Positions 56,379-64,000 of a stretch of 64,000 bases of DNA are shown here, piece by piece. This DNA comes from Chitinimonas prasina (GTDB lineage: Bacteria > Pseudomonadota > Gammaproteobacteria > Burkholderiales > Chitinimonadaceae): NCBI RefSeq assembly GCF_030160395.1, contig NZ_BSOG01000004.1, positions 124,001 through 188,000 of the forward strand. Reading direction: 5' to 3'. Under the pieces are notes generated by a model. It was not told the DNA's origin, searched no databases, and saw only the letters and a list, made by a program, of their open reading frames with translations. A program made the position numbers and the translations under genes. Positions within the stretch are counted from its first letter, which is position 1, and every line of letters begins with the position of its first letter.

Positions 56379-56810
56379 ATGATTCAGTACGCCCGCTGCT
56401 TTCCCGCGCAATTCAGCCAACTCCACCCCCTGCAGGATTGGCTGACACAAACATGCCGGGCGCTGGGCCTTGCCCAACAGGAAGCCTTGAGGGCCCAATT
56501 GGTGGTGGAAGAACTATTCGCCAACACCGTGCATCACGGCTACGGGCCTGATACCCCCGCCGAGCAGGCGCTGGTGTGGCTGGAAATCACCCGCCGCGCA
56601 GATGAGGTCGAAATCTGTTATCTGGATGCCGCCCAGCCCTATAACCCGCTGCTGCAAGATGCCCATACGGTGGTGCAGGCGGTGGAGCACGGACAGGTAG
56701 GCGGGGTAGGTTGCCTGCTGGTGAAGTCACTACCTAGTCGATGCCACTATGTCTGGCGTGAAGGTAGAAATGTGGTGGCACTCAATTTCAAGTGCTGGCC
56801 GGGGACATAA
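56379..56810 (+). CDS. RsbW-like ATP-binding anti-sigma/serine kinase
   Basis: A 143-aa GHKL (HATPase_c_2) protein. The N box is VVEELFANTVHHGY, with Asn49 for Mg2+, and GGVGCLLVK is the G box near the C-terminus. Such kinases phosphorylate a STAS partner and hold a sigma factor or other target. Here the STAS gene at 51894 and the phosphatase at 53188 would complete the loop. No ECF or sigma-B-type sigma gene is adjacent, so the regulated target is unknown. Confidence 0.85.
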   Translation: MIQYARCFPAQFSQLHPLQDWLTQTCRALGLAQQEALRAQLVVEELFANTVHHGYGPDTPAEQALVWLEITRRADEVEICYLDAAQPYNPLLQDAHTVVQAVEHGQVGGVGCLLVKSLPSRCHYVWREGRNVVALNFKCWPGT

Positions 56811-56871
56811 TGATCGCCACCAGCGCTCACGCAGCTCCCTGTTGCCTTCTGCCCAAAGCCCGGTGCCCACC

Positions 56872-57286
56872 TTCGATCCACATTATGTAATCTCGGTGCC
56901 ACCCTACAGGCACCCCCTCACTGGGGTAGCCCTAAGCGCAACCGCGCCAGCGCCGTATCAAAGCCTTGCCTGTGCTGAATCTATAAGGACATGTGCTGGG
57001 CATTGTCACCCTGCATGACTTCCTGATCACGCCTGACGGCCAAACCCAGATGCACCCCCAGCAGGAAATGCTGCCGGTATCGAGCATCATGACGACCCAG
57101 GTACTGACCACGCAGGAGGACCAAGCCATTGCCGATCTGGTCCAACCGCTATCCGATGGCGGCCTGCACCATCTGCCCGTACTCAACCATCAGGCACAGC
57201 TGGTAGGCATGCTCACACAGTCCGATCTGATTGCTGCCTTGTATCGGGCAGGACTGAAGTACGCCGGGGCCGGGAAAAGCCACTAG
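56872..57286 (+). pseudogene. Decayed CBS-domain (HPP-CBS type) gene
   Basis: The last 97 codons from 56993 encode a clear CBS pair end (VLGIVTLHDFL, SSIMTTQVLTT, LHHLPVLN, LVGMLTQSDLIAALYRAG). Upstream in the same frame RRIKALPVLN belongs to the first CBS domain but is followed by a TAA stop at 56984. Still further up, DPHYVISVPPY continues the family in another frame. So one frameshift and at least one stop break it, and the N-terminal HPP membrane part is missing. Probably not functional. Confidence 0.75.
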
Positions 57287-57369
57287 TCCATTTAGATTCA
57301 AGGACTTTGCCGCAACAGCAGCCCAAGTCCGATATAATCCCCGGCCTGCTTCCCTCACAGCCTTACTGC

Positions 57370-57771
57370 ATGACCGCCAAGCCCATACTGTTGCACCATG
57401 CCGATCTGGACCGTACCGGCACCTGGTTGAAATACCGCGATGGCTTGTGCGATAGCTGCATGGCCACCTGTTGCACCATGCCCGTCGAGGTCAAGCTGGC
57501 TGACCTGGTACGCATGGGCGTGGTGGATGCCTTTGAAGCCGAGGGCGAGCCGCCCAAGCAAATCGCCAAGCGCCTGATGAAGGCCAGGATCGTGCAGCAC
57601 TTCAACTTCAAGCACAGCATCTACACCCTCACCCGCCGGGCCAATGGCGATTGCCTGTACCTGGATGCCCAAAGCCGCCGCTGCACCATCTACGCCAAGC
57701 GCCCCAATACCTGTCGCAATCATCCACGCATCGGCCCGCGCCCCGGTTTTTGCGCCTACCGCACCCGTTAA
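57370..57771 (+). CDS. YkgJ family cysteine cluster protein
   Basis: A 133-aa protein with the YkgJ zinc/iron-chelating cluster: CDSCMATCC in the N-terminal part, then CLYLD, RRCTIYAKRPNTCRNHP near the end. The metal and role are not established. ATG 57370 is chosen as the last start before the conserved part. Confidence 0.85.
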   Translation: MTAKPILLHHADLDRTGTWLKYRDGLCDSCMATCCTMPVEVKLADLVRMGVVDAFEAEGEPPKQIAKRLMKARIVQHFNFKHSIYTLTRRANGDCLYLDAQSRRCTIYAKRPNTCRNHPRIGPRPGFCAYRTR

Positions 57772-57868
57772 CGCCACCAACACTCCGCTACAGCGGGTTG
57801 AAATGGTGACGTGCCAAACCCGTGCGCTATGATTCCACCCCCACACCCCCTGTACTCTAGAGCCTTGC

Positions 57869-58870
57869 ATGAATCCAAACAGCGCCCCCAGCCCTCAGGC
57901 ACCTTCCACACATCGCTGGGCCATCAGCCTGGCTGGCCTTTGCCTGCTGCTCTTGGTGCTGTCGGTGATACTGCCCTTGGGCAAGGCAGTCAGCCTGCCC
58001 TATGCCATGGGCTATAACCTGCCCGTGGCCCTGGTGCTGTTCGCGGTTTACTACTTGGTCTTCGGCCGGCGCCACGGCAATACCAAGGCCGGCATTGCCC
58101 TGTTGGCCGTGCTGGTCACCGCAGGTCTCGGCAGCCTGGCCGCCCACAGCATCGCCAGCAAGCGACAGGCCGATCGCGCAGCCTTGCAAGTTGCGGTGAG
58201 CGAGATCCGTGGCGAGATCAACAATATGAGTGCCGACCTGCTGAATGGTCAGGACGGTCTGCCCAAGCAGGGCGCACTTATCGATACCACGCCCAGAGCC
58301 ACCGGCTCGGCTGGCGAAATGGAGCGTTTCATCAAGACCTTCTTTCGCGATTTGACTGCCTTGCGCAACGATTATCAGCGCGAAATCAGTAATTCAGGCT
58401 GGGAGAACCTGCTCAATGCCAGCCAATTCTCGCAAGACCCCGGTTTCCATCAACGCCGGGCCTTGGTGCACGAGGTCCGCCAGATTGCCAATACCTATCA
58501 GGCTCGTAACCATCAAGCCATAAACAACACCCTGGCCAGTATCAGCACACTGAATATGAGCGAAGCAGACAAGTCAGACCTGAGGTCTGGCTTTGAACAG
58601 GGCTTGGTCAAAGCGCGCAGGAACATAGACAAGCTGTGGGCGCTGGAAAACCAAGCCATCGATGAAATGGGGGCGATGGTAGATCTGTTGGCCCGCAACC
58701 CCCAGGCATGGGAGGTAGAGCAAGGCAATGTGGCGTTCAACAATCAAGCCCTGCTTGATCGCTACAACGCTCACTTCAGGCGTGTGCAAGAGATCGTGCA
58801 GGAGCAAGAGGCGATGCAGCGCCAAAGCCTGAACAATGCCAATGCCGAGTTGGGTGGGCTGCAGCCGTAA
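57869..58870 (+). CDS. Hypothetical membrane protein with coiled coil
   Basis: A 333-aa protein with three hydrophobic segments near the N-terminus (LAGLCLLLLVLSVILPLG, LPVALVLFAVYYLVFG and IALLAVLVTAGLGSLAA). A long soluble helical region follows (about 100-325) with heptad character. I recognise no domain. It is monocistronic between ykgJ and thpR. Confidence 0.65.
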   Translation: MNPNSAPSPQAPSTHRWAISLAGLCLLLLVLSVILPLGKAVSLPYAMGYNLPVALVLFAVYYLVFGRRHGNTKAGIALLAVLVTAGLGSLAAHSIASKRQADRAALQVAVSEIRGEINNMSADLLNGQDGLPKQGALIDTTPRATGSAGEMERFIKTFFRDLTALRNDYQREISNSGWENLLNASQFSQDPGFHQRRALVHEVRQIANTYQARNHQAINNTLASISTLNMSEADKSDLRSGFEQGLVKARRNIDKLWALENQAIDEMGAMVDLLARNPQAWEVEQGNVAFNNQALLDRYNAHFRRVQEIVQEQEAMQRQSLNNANAELGGLQP

Positions 58871-58897
58871 GGGCCTGCTCAATGCCTGCTTACACCC

Positions 58898-59431
58898 CTA
58901 GGCATCCAGCTGATAGCTCTCCAACTCCTGGTATTCCGGCCCCTGCTCTCCCTCTGTCGAGGATGCCACCAGCCGGAATCCCCTGATCGGCCAGACTAGC
59001 GGCGCATCATCCGGCCAAGCCGCTGGTGGGTGGCCATGCCGCAGCATGGTCACATGCGGCTTGAAAGCCTTGCGGTCATACTTCAGACCCAGTTCATCCA
59101 GGGTAGCGCGTAGCTTATCCACAAGCTGCAACAGGGCAGCCGGCGGGTCCGACGGGCCCAACCAGGTGATGCCAGGGCGCCAGCGGCCATAGTGATCCAG
59201 CCGTAGCTCGGCAGGCATCAGGGCTACCTGGGCCAGCGCCGCCATCAGTGCCGGCAGGCGCGATCTGGGTGTATTACCCAAAAACACCAGAGTCAGGTGC
59301 AGTGTGTCACGCCGCATGCGGCGCCCGCCGCACAAGCCCTGCAGCCTGCCACTGGCAGCATGCAGGGCATCAGCCACGGCCTCGTCTGGCCAAAGTGCCA
59401 GGAATAAACGAATGTCGTCGGTTGCAGGCAT
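58898..59431 (-). CDS. thpR: RNA 2',3'-cyclic phosphodiesterase
   Basis: A 177-aa 2H phosphoesterase (LigT-like). The two catalytic His-x-Thr motifs are HLTLVFLG and HVTMLRHG. It opens 2',3'-cyclic phosphates of tRNA halves. ATG 59431 begins the domain; upstream frame is not conserved. Confidence 0.9.
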   Translation of the reverse strand: MPATDDIRLFLALWPDEAVADALHAASGRLQGLCGGRRMRRDTLHLTLVFLGNTPRSRLPALMAALAQVALMPAELRLDHYGRWRPGITWLGPSDPPAALLQLVDKLRATLDELGLKYDRKAFKPHVTMLRHGHPPAAWPDDAPLVWPIRGFRLVASSTEGEQGPEYQELESYQLDA

Positions 59432-59536
59432 AGCCCTGATTTTAAAGCCGTAGCCGCCCTGGGCGTCGGCAGGCCGCCATACGGCAGGCCTCATGCCATT
59501 GACCGCTCATGAAACGACGGACGGTATGACAATGAC

Positions 59537-59564
59537 TTGCAAACAGCATACCGGGGGCTATAAC
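59537..59564 (+). promoter_or_regulatory. Promoter of the candidate sRNA
   Basis: TTGCAA, a 16-base spacer and TATAAC, seven bases before the predicted start at about 59571. Nothing upstream on the plus strand otherwise needs it. Confidence 0.45.
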
Positions 59565-59570
59565 GGATAT

Positions 59571-59657
59571 CAGTCGAACAGACACAATCTCCCTCGAAGG
59601 CGGCCAACGCCGCCTGACTCACAGGCCGACACCCAGATAGTGTCGGCCTCGTTTTTT
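59571..59657 (+). ncRNA. Candidate small RNA (about 87 nt)
   Basis: Between thpR (minus) and rlmD there is a promoter-like pair and, 85 nt on, an intrinsic terminator, with no protein gene between. The transcript would have a 7-bp hairpin (AGGCGGC, CAAC loop, GCCGCCT; 59598-59615) and the 10-bp terminator hairpin ending in TTTTTT. The terminator has no plus-strand gene to end. It could also be a 5' attenuator of rlmD if transcription runs from further upstream. It resembles no known RNA family that I recognise. Confidence 0.45.
59623..59657 (+). terminator. Intrinsic terminator on the plus strand
   Basis: AGGCCGACAC and GTGTCGGCCT form a perfect stem with a CCAGATA loop and a TTTTTT tail. 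The opposite strand lacks a T run. Confidence 0.75.
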
Positions 59658-59679
59658 CCGCCGCCCCGGCCAAAGGCAA

Positions 59680-59708
59680 TTTCCCTAAACGACTCAAGCG
59701 CTTATAAT
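59680..59708 (+). promoter_or_regulatory. Predicted rlmD promoter
   Basis: TATAAT at 59703-59708 is a consensus -10, 33 bases before the rlmD ATG. TTTCCC 17 bases upstream is a weak -35. Confidence 0.5.
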
Positions 59709-59741
59709 CGCCGGCTTTTTCCGCTTCCCAGCCCTTACACC

Positions 59742-61061
59742 ATGACCGAACCACGCCGTAATCCCGTCGCCACCATAGAATCCCTGGACTACGACGGCCA
59801 TGGTGTCGCCCACGTAGATGGCAAGACCATCTTCATCGATGGCGCCCTGCCTTTCGAAGTGGTCGAGTACTCCAGCTACCGCAAAAAGCCCACCTTTGAA
59901 AATGCCCAGGCCGTGGCCGTGCTGAAGGAAAGCTTTCTGCGCACCACGCCGCAATGCCAGCACTATGGCGTCTGCGGTGGTTGCTCCATGCAGCATGCCG
60001 AGGCCAGTGGCCAGGTGGCCGCCAAGCAACGCGTGCTGGAAGAAAACCTTTCGCGCATCGGCGAAGTCAAGCCAGAAACCCTGCTGACACCCATTTACGG
60101 CCCCACCTGGGGCTATCGCCACCGTGCCCGCCTGTCGGCCCGTTACGTGGCCAAGAAGGGTACCGTGCTGGTGGGATTTCATGAAAAGCGCTCCAGCTTC
60201 ATTGCCGACATGAAGTCCTGTGAAATCCTTCCTCGGAAGATTTCCGACATGCTAGTGCCGCTGCGCGAACTGGTCATGCAACTCAGCATCCGCGAGCGCA
60301 TGCCGCAGATAGAGCTGGCCGTGGGCGAGCATGTAGATGTATTGGTCCTGCGCATCATGGACCCCATCAACACCGACGACGAAGCCCTGCTACGCAGCTT
60401 TGCAGACCAGTACCAGGTGCAATTCTGGCTACAGCCCAAGGGACCGGACACGGCTTACCCCTTCTACCCGCTCGATGCGCCGCAACTCAGCTACAGCCTG
60501 CCCGAATTCGGCATAGTCATGCCCTACAAGCCCACCGAATTCACCCAGGTGAACCCGCATATCAACCGCGTACTGGTCGGCCGTGCATTGCGCCTGCTGG
60601 ACCCACAGCCGGGCGAGCGGATTGCCGATCTGTTCTGCGGCCTGGGCAACTTCACCCTGCCCATCGCCCGCCTGGGTGCCCAGGTGCTGGGCATAGAAGG
60701 CAGCCAGCAGCTGGTTGAACGCGCCCGCGAAAACGCTATCAAGAACGGCCTGGAAAACCAGACCGAATTCCAGGTTGCCAACTTGTTCGAAATGACCGAA
60801 GAAATCATGGCTGGCCTGGGTCATTTCGACCGCATGCTGATCGACCCACCACGCGACGGCGCCATGGAAGTGTGCAAGTCCATCTCGGCCGAGCATGGCC
60901 CCAAGCGCATCGTCTATGTCAGCTGCAACCCCGCCACCCTGGCACGCGACGCCAACGTACTGGTCAACGTCAAGGGCTACACCATGAAGACCGCCGGCGT
61001 GGTCAATATGTTTCCCCATACCGGCCACGTCGAATCCATGGCCTGGTTCGAGAAGCAATAA
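59742..61061 (+). CDS. rlmD: 23S rRNA (uracil-5-)-methyltransferase
   Basis: A 439-aa SAM- and iron-sulfur-dependent enzyme that makes m5U1939. It has an N-terminal TRAM domain, the [4Fe-4S] Cys motif [13 protein letters not shown] with a further Cys at SCEIL, and SAM and catalytic motifs [21 protein letters not shown] and [14 protein letters not shown] 59742 is chosen as the start of the conserved protein. Confidence 0.95.
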   Translation: MTEPRRNPVATIESLDYDGHGVAHVDGKTIFIDGALPFEVVEYSSYRKKPTFENAQAVAVLKESFLRTTPQCQHYGVCGGCSMQHAEASGQVAAKQRVLEENLSRIGEVKPETLLTPIYGPTWGYRHRARLSARYVAKKGTVLVGFHEKRSSFIADMKSCEILPRKISDMLVPLRELVMQLSIRERMPQIELAVGEHVDVLVLRIMDPINTDDEALLRSFADQYQVQFWLQPKGPDTAYPFYPLDAPQLSYSLPEFGIVMPYKPTEFTQVNPHINRVLVGRALRLLDPQPGERIADLFCGLGNFTLPIARLGAQVLGIEGSQQLVERARENAIKNGLENQTEFQVANLFEMTEEIMAGLGHFDRMLIDPPRDGAMEVCKSISAEHGPKRIVYVSCNPATLARDANVLVNVKGYTMKTAGVVNMFPHTGHVESMAWFEKQ

Positions 61062-61086
61062 AGCGACACAACCGGCAAACCAAAGC

Positions 61087-61113
61087 AAAAAAGCGACCCT
61101 GGGTCGCTTTTTT
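61087..61113. terminator. Bidirectional terminator between rlmD and folB
   Basis: AAAAAAGCGACCC and GGTCGCTTTTTT pair around a two-base loop and are T-rich on both strands, between convergent genes. Confidence 0.88.
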
Positions 61114-61130
61114 GTTGTTTTACCACCGCA

Positions 61131-61490
61131 TCAACCGCCTCGGTGACCACGCTCAACCGTGACGCCGACACGGCCCACCTCGTGCAATATGCCCAGCTTG
61201 GTAACCGACACCCGCACCCAGGGCGTGCCGAATTCGCCCATCACATCCTGGGCAATATACTCGGCCAAGCGTTCCAGCAGCAGGAAGTGCTGCTCGGCCA
61301 ATACACCCCGCAGACGCTCCACCACCTTGGCATAGTCTATGGTATCGGCCAGTTCATCGGTCTGGCAGGCGCGGGCACTGGGTATGCCCAGCTCCAGGTC
61401 TATCTCCACCACCTGGGGTGCTACGCGCTCCCAATCGTAGACGCCTATCAGCGTCCTGGCCTTCACACCGTGCAGGTAAATAATGTCCAT
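61131..61490 (-). CDS. folB: Dihydroneopterin aldolase
   Basis: A 119-aa enzyme of folate synthesis. It has HGVKARTLIGVYDWER, the LADTIDYAKVVERL strand region and a LLERLAEYIA helix. It is divergent from plsY with 97 bases between starts. Confidence 0.93.
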   Translation of the reverse strand: MDIIYLHGVKARTLIGVYDWERVAPQVVEIDLELGIPSARACQTDELADTIDYAKVVERLRGVLAEQHFLLLERLAEYIAQDVMGEFGTPWVRVSVTKLGILHEVGRVGVTVERGHRGG

Positions 61491-61587
61491 ATCGTGTCCC
61501 AGTGCACGCTCCAGCGCTTGCTCGCTATCGCTGGATGCCGCAACCGGCTTAGAATCCGAGGCTGCCCATTGTAGTGGAATTCTGTAG

Positions 61588-62205
61588 ATGCCGCCCTACG
61601 CCTTGCCGCTTGCCTTTGTGATCGCCGCCTACCTGGTCGGCTCGCTGTCTTTTGCCGTCATCGTCAGCCGTGCGATGAAGATGGCAGACCCCCGCTCTTA
61701 CGGCTCGGGCAACCCCGGTGCCACCAATGTGCTGCGTTCAGGCAAAAAGCTGGCCGCCGTGCTCACCTTGCTGGGCGATACGCTCAAAGCAGTGGTGGTG
61801 GTACTGGCTGCCAAGCTGGCCAACCTTCCTGACCACTGGCTGGCTGCGGTGGCAGTGGCCGTCACCGTAGGCCATATGTGGCCGGTGTTCTTCCGCTTTC
61901 TGGGTGGAAAAGGTGTCGCGACCGCGGCTGGTGTGCTGTTGACGCTGGATTGGCGCCTGGGCCTCGCCACCGTGACGGTCTGGCTGGTCATGGCTGCAGC
62001 CACCCGTATCTCTTCGCTGGCCGCCATAGTGGCCGCCGTTGCGGCGCCCATAGCCTGCCACCTGCTGCTGCCCGGCCGACCCGCACTATTCGGCGCGGTC
62101 TTGCTGATTGCGGCATTGCTAATACAGCGCCACAAGCGCAATCTGCTCAATCTCCTGGCAGGCACCGAAGGCAAGATAGGCGAGAAAGCCAAAGCGCGAG
62201 AATAA
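61588..62205 (+). CDS. plsY: Glycerol-3-phosphate acyltransferase PlsY
   Basis: A 205-aa integral membrane acyltransferase that uses acyl-phosphate to start phospholipid synthesis. The motifs are SYGSGNPGATNVLRSGKK, GHMWPVFFRFLGGKGVAT and a late region ending in RHKRNLLNLLAGTEGKIG. About five to six membrane helices are seen. The folB-plsY pairing is common in betaproteobacteria. Confidence 0.95.
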   Translation: MPPYALPLAFVIAAYLVGSLSFAVIVSRAMKMADPRSYGSGNPGATNVLRSGKKLAAVLTLLGDTLKAVVVVLAAKLANLPDHWLAAVAVAVTVGHMWPVFFRFLGGKGVATAAGVLLTLDWRLGLATVTVWLVMAAATRISSLAAIVAAVAAPIACHLLLPGRPALFGAVLLIAALLIQRHKRNLLNLLAGTEGKIGEKAKARE

Positions 62206-62269
62206 TTGCCCGGCGGGTTCTACCCACAAGGCTGGGTGGCACCCGATGTACTACTCGCCTATCTGACGT

Positions 62270-63019
62270 TCAATCCCTGAACAGATGGGTAAAGGCGCGG
62301 CTGACCGGCAGCTTTTCGCTGCATCCCTTCACCAGCACCTGCATACGCTCGGCATCGATGCGCTCTGCGGCGGCAATTGCATTGACATTGACCATAGTGC
62401 CCCGGTGTATCTGCCAGAACTTCTCCTGGTCCAATCCTGCCAGCAAATCCTTCAGCGGGGTCCGTATCAGCGCCTCGGAGTCCGCCAGCACCACACGGGT
62501 GTACTTGGTATCCGACTGGAAGAACAGCACGTCTTCCACATTGATCAGCTTGATCTGCTTACCCACCGTGGCCTTGATCCACTTGAGCTTCTCGGCTGAT
62601 TGCTGTGGCACCACCGATTTCAGCTTGCTCAATATCTCGGCCAGGTCGGCCGGCTGGGCGGCCAGCTTGGTCTTGATACGCTCTACTGCCTTGGCCAATC
62701 TATCCACTTCAACTGGCTTGAGCAGGTAATCCACCGCACCTGCCTCAAACGCCTCCACAGCGTACTGGTCGTATGCCGTCACGAACACCACATGGGCGCC
62801 ACCCGCTATGCGCTCAGCCACTTCCAGCCCGGATAGCCCAGGCATGCGGATATCGAGGAAAACCACATCGGGTTCGTATTCGAGATAGCCATCCCAGGCA
62901 TCATTACCATTCTCGGCCACCGCCACCAGCTCGGCCTCAGGCCAGGTCTTTTGCAGCAAACCTTCCAGGCGCTCGCGCATCAGGGGTTCGTCTTCGGCGA
63001 TCAGGATACGTGTACTCAT
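62270..63019 (-). CDS. LytTR-type response regulator (AlgR-like)
   Basis: A 249-aa regulator with a receiver domain (EDE acidic pocket at 10-12, phospho-acceptor Asp56 in FLDIRMPG, Lys in LLKPVE). A LytTR DNA-binding domain follows (about 145-245, with FWQIHRGTMVNVNAI). It matches the AlgR/LytR group. It lies 185 bases after the sensor kinase and should be its partner. Confidence 0.92.
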   Translation of the reverse strand: MSTRILIAEDEPLMRERLEGLLQKTWPEAELVAVAENGNDAWDGYLEYEPDVVFLDIRMPGLSGLEVAERIAGGAHVVFVTAYDQYAVEAFEAGAVDYLLKPVEVDRLAKAVERIKTKLAAQPADLAEILSKLKSVVPQQSAEKLKWIKATVGKQIKLINVEDVLFFQSDTKYTRVVLADSEALIRTPLKDLLAGLDQEKFWQIHRGTMVNVNAIAAAERIDAERMQVLVKGCSEKLPVSRAFTHLFRD

Positions 63020-63204
63020 TATTCTCTCTGCTTCAAAGTGTTATTGCATAACTGGTGGAGCCACTTCGCACCAGGGTAGCTACAGCCTCACCAGGGTATC
63101 AACCAAGCCTGACGGGAGCGTATCAAACCCACCGCAAGCGCCGTAACAACAGCTAGTTTTTCCCCACCCGGTGTTGCGCCGACGCTAGGCGCCTGTTCAA
63201 AGGC

Positions 63205-64000
63205 CTAACCCGCGCCATCCATCGGTGGCAGACGCAACTCAGCCAGTGCGCCCTCCTCCTGCCCCAGCAGTACCAGGCCAGCACGCTCACCAAAGCCCAG
63301 TTGCAGGCGCTCCCGGATATTGGCCAACCCTACACCGCCTTCAAGCATGGGCGGCAAGCCAACACCGGTATCACGCACCTGCAGACAGAGCTGCCCCCCT
63401 TCCATACTGGCACTCACCGTAATACTGCCGCCCCTTAGCGCAGGCTCGATGCCATGCTTGATCGCGTTTTCCACCAGGGTCAGCAGCATCATGCTAGGTA
63501 TGGTCTGGCTGGCGAGTTCAGGCGGCAGTTCCAATGCATAGCGCAAGCGGCTACCAAGCCTGGCCTGCATGATGCGCAGATAGGCCTCAACCAGGGTAAA
63601 GTCCTGGCCCAGCGTCACCGTGCCATTGCGTAGCTGCGCCAGGCTGCTTCGCAGGAACTGGATCAGGCTGGCTGTCAGGTTGGCAGCACGGGGAGCGCCA
63701 TCCTCCGCCAGCTGTTGCACTGCCCCCAGGGTATTGAACAAGAAGTGAGGCTCAATCTGTGCCTGCAGCAGCCTAAGTTGCGCCTCGCTCAGCTGTCTTG
63801 CCATTCGCTCTGCATGGGCTTCGGCGGTCAGCCTGCTGCGCAGCTCTTCCATCTCCTTGTTGCGCCAATGAGCAAAAGCCACCGTCAGCATGGCTCCCAC
63901 GCACATACCCAGCCCCACGGCCAGCATGGCCACATTGCCCAGCAGTCGCGTCACCAGCATCTCGCCCAAGGCTTGCAAAGGCGAGCCTGTGGTACGTAAA
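63205..64000 (-). CDS. LytS/AlgZ-type sensor histidine kinase, partial
   Basis: The 3' part of a sensor kinase cut by the window end. Two hydrophobic helices are followed by the histidine region QAQIEPHFLFNTLG, the N box LTLVENAIKHG and the G box DTGVGLPP. No ATG of the true start is inside the window, and the frame stays open to base 64000. With the adjacent LytTR regulator it forms an AlgZ/AlgR-like pair; their targets are unknown. Confidence 0.9.
   Translation of the reverse strand, partial: LRTTGSPLQALGEMLVTRLLGNVAMLAVGLGMCVGAMLTVAFAHWRNKEMEELRSRLTAEAHAERMARQLSEAQLRLLQAQIEPHFLFNTLGAVQQLAEDGAPRAANLTASLIQFLRSSLAQLRNGTVTLGQDFTLVEAYLRIMQARLGSRLRYALELPPELASQTIPSMMLLTLVENAIKHGIEPALRGGSITVSASMEGGQLCLQVRDTGVGLPPMLEGGVGLANIRERLQLGFGERAGLVLLGQEEGALAELRLPPMDGAG

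Noticed and set aside
58871..58893. GGCCTGCTCAATGCCTGC resembling the end of repeat A
   Set aside because: Only about 15 bases agree and no opposite end or internal hairpin follows.

Overview
The window looks like chromosomal DNA of a betaproteobacterium. It is GC-rich and carries the rpsU-yqeY-dnaG-rpoD order, a surE-pcm-nlpD-rpoS block, an fmdB-DUF502-aspS block, an apaG/rpe/gph/trpEGDC region and Neisseria/Burkholderia-type porins. A Neisseriales or Chitinimonas-like host is my guess from gene content; no species can be named. There is no phage, plasmid, transposase or CRISPR. Most of the window is housekeeping backbone, and the unusual material is in intergenic repeats and a few accessory clusters.

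Layout. 1-1.2 kb: end of glnE, a structured 268-bp repeat and an unknown gene. 1.2-6.3 kb (minus): cysS, rpoS, nlpD, pcm, surE. 6.4-7.3 kb: second copy of the repeat, then a SlyB-like lipoprotein. 7.4-11.3 kb (minus): Spy-like protein, VOC protein, hslO, a proteasome-like Ntn hydrolase, pncC, orn. 11.4-14.2 kb: M48 protease, phosphatase-like protein, phhB, rsgA. 14.3-19.5 kb: rpsU, yqeY, dnaG, rpoD. 19.5-20 kb: two tRNAs and a tRNA relic. 20-24.5 kb: yiaA-like, a 111-bp inverted-repeat element, GFA protein, patatin, 2OG oxygenase, DUF5829. 24.6-27.4 kb (minus): aspS, DUF502, fmdB.

27.7-33.5 kb: small exported protein, unknown gene, TetR and TSUP permease, SDR and TetR with paired operators, cold-shock gene. 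33.8-42.4 kb: apaG, rpe, SDR, gph, then trpE, trpG, two inserted genes, trpD and trpC, with a possible trp leader peptide. 42.4-45.2 kb: second copy of the 111-bp element and two tandem porins. 45.3-49.7 kb (minus): gpmI, envC, ctp. 49.8-51.5 kb: ArsR-type regulator with a BigR/SqrR-like cysteine pair, HMG-CoA lyase, and an unrecognised 57-aa gene on the minus strand.

51.9-57.3 kb is the best candidate for an uncharacterised system. It holds a STAS anti-anti-sigma factor, an MBL hydrolase and a CHASE2-SpoIIE phosphatase with overlapping genes, then FecR and OmpA proteins on the opposite strand, then an RsbW-like kinase. A decayed CBS gene follows. 57.4-64 kb: YkgJ protein, unknown membrane protein, thpR, a candidate sRNA, rlmD, folB, plsY and an AlgR/AlgZ-like two-component pair cut by the window end.

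The main findings are the two intergenic repeat families (one with base changes that keep its fold), the partner-switching cluster, the BPH-like proteasome homologue, the candidate sRNA at 59571, paired TetR operators 33 bp apart, the small gene at 51308-51481, the tRNA-Thr relic and the CBS pseudogene.
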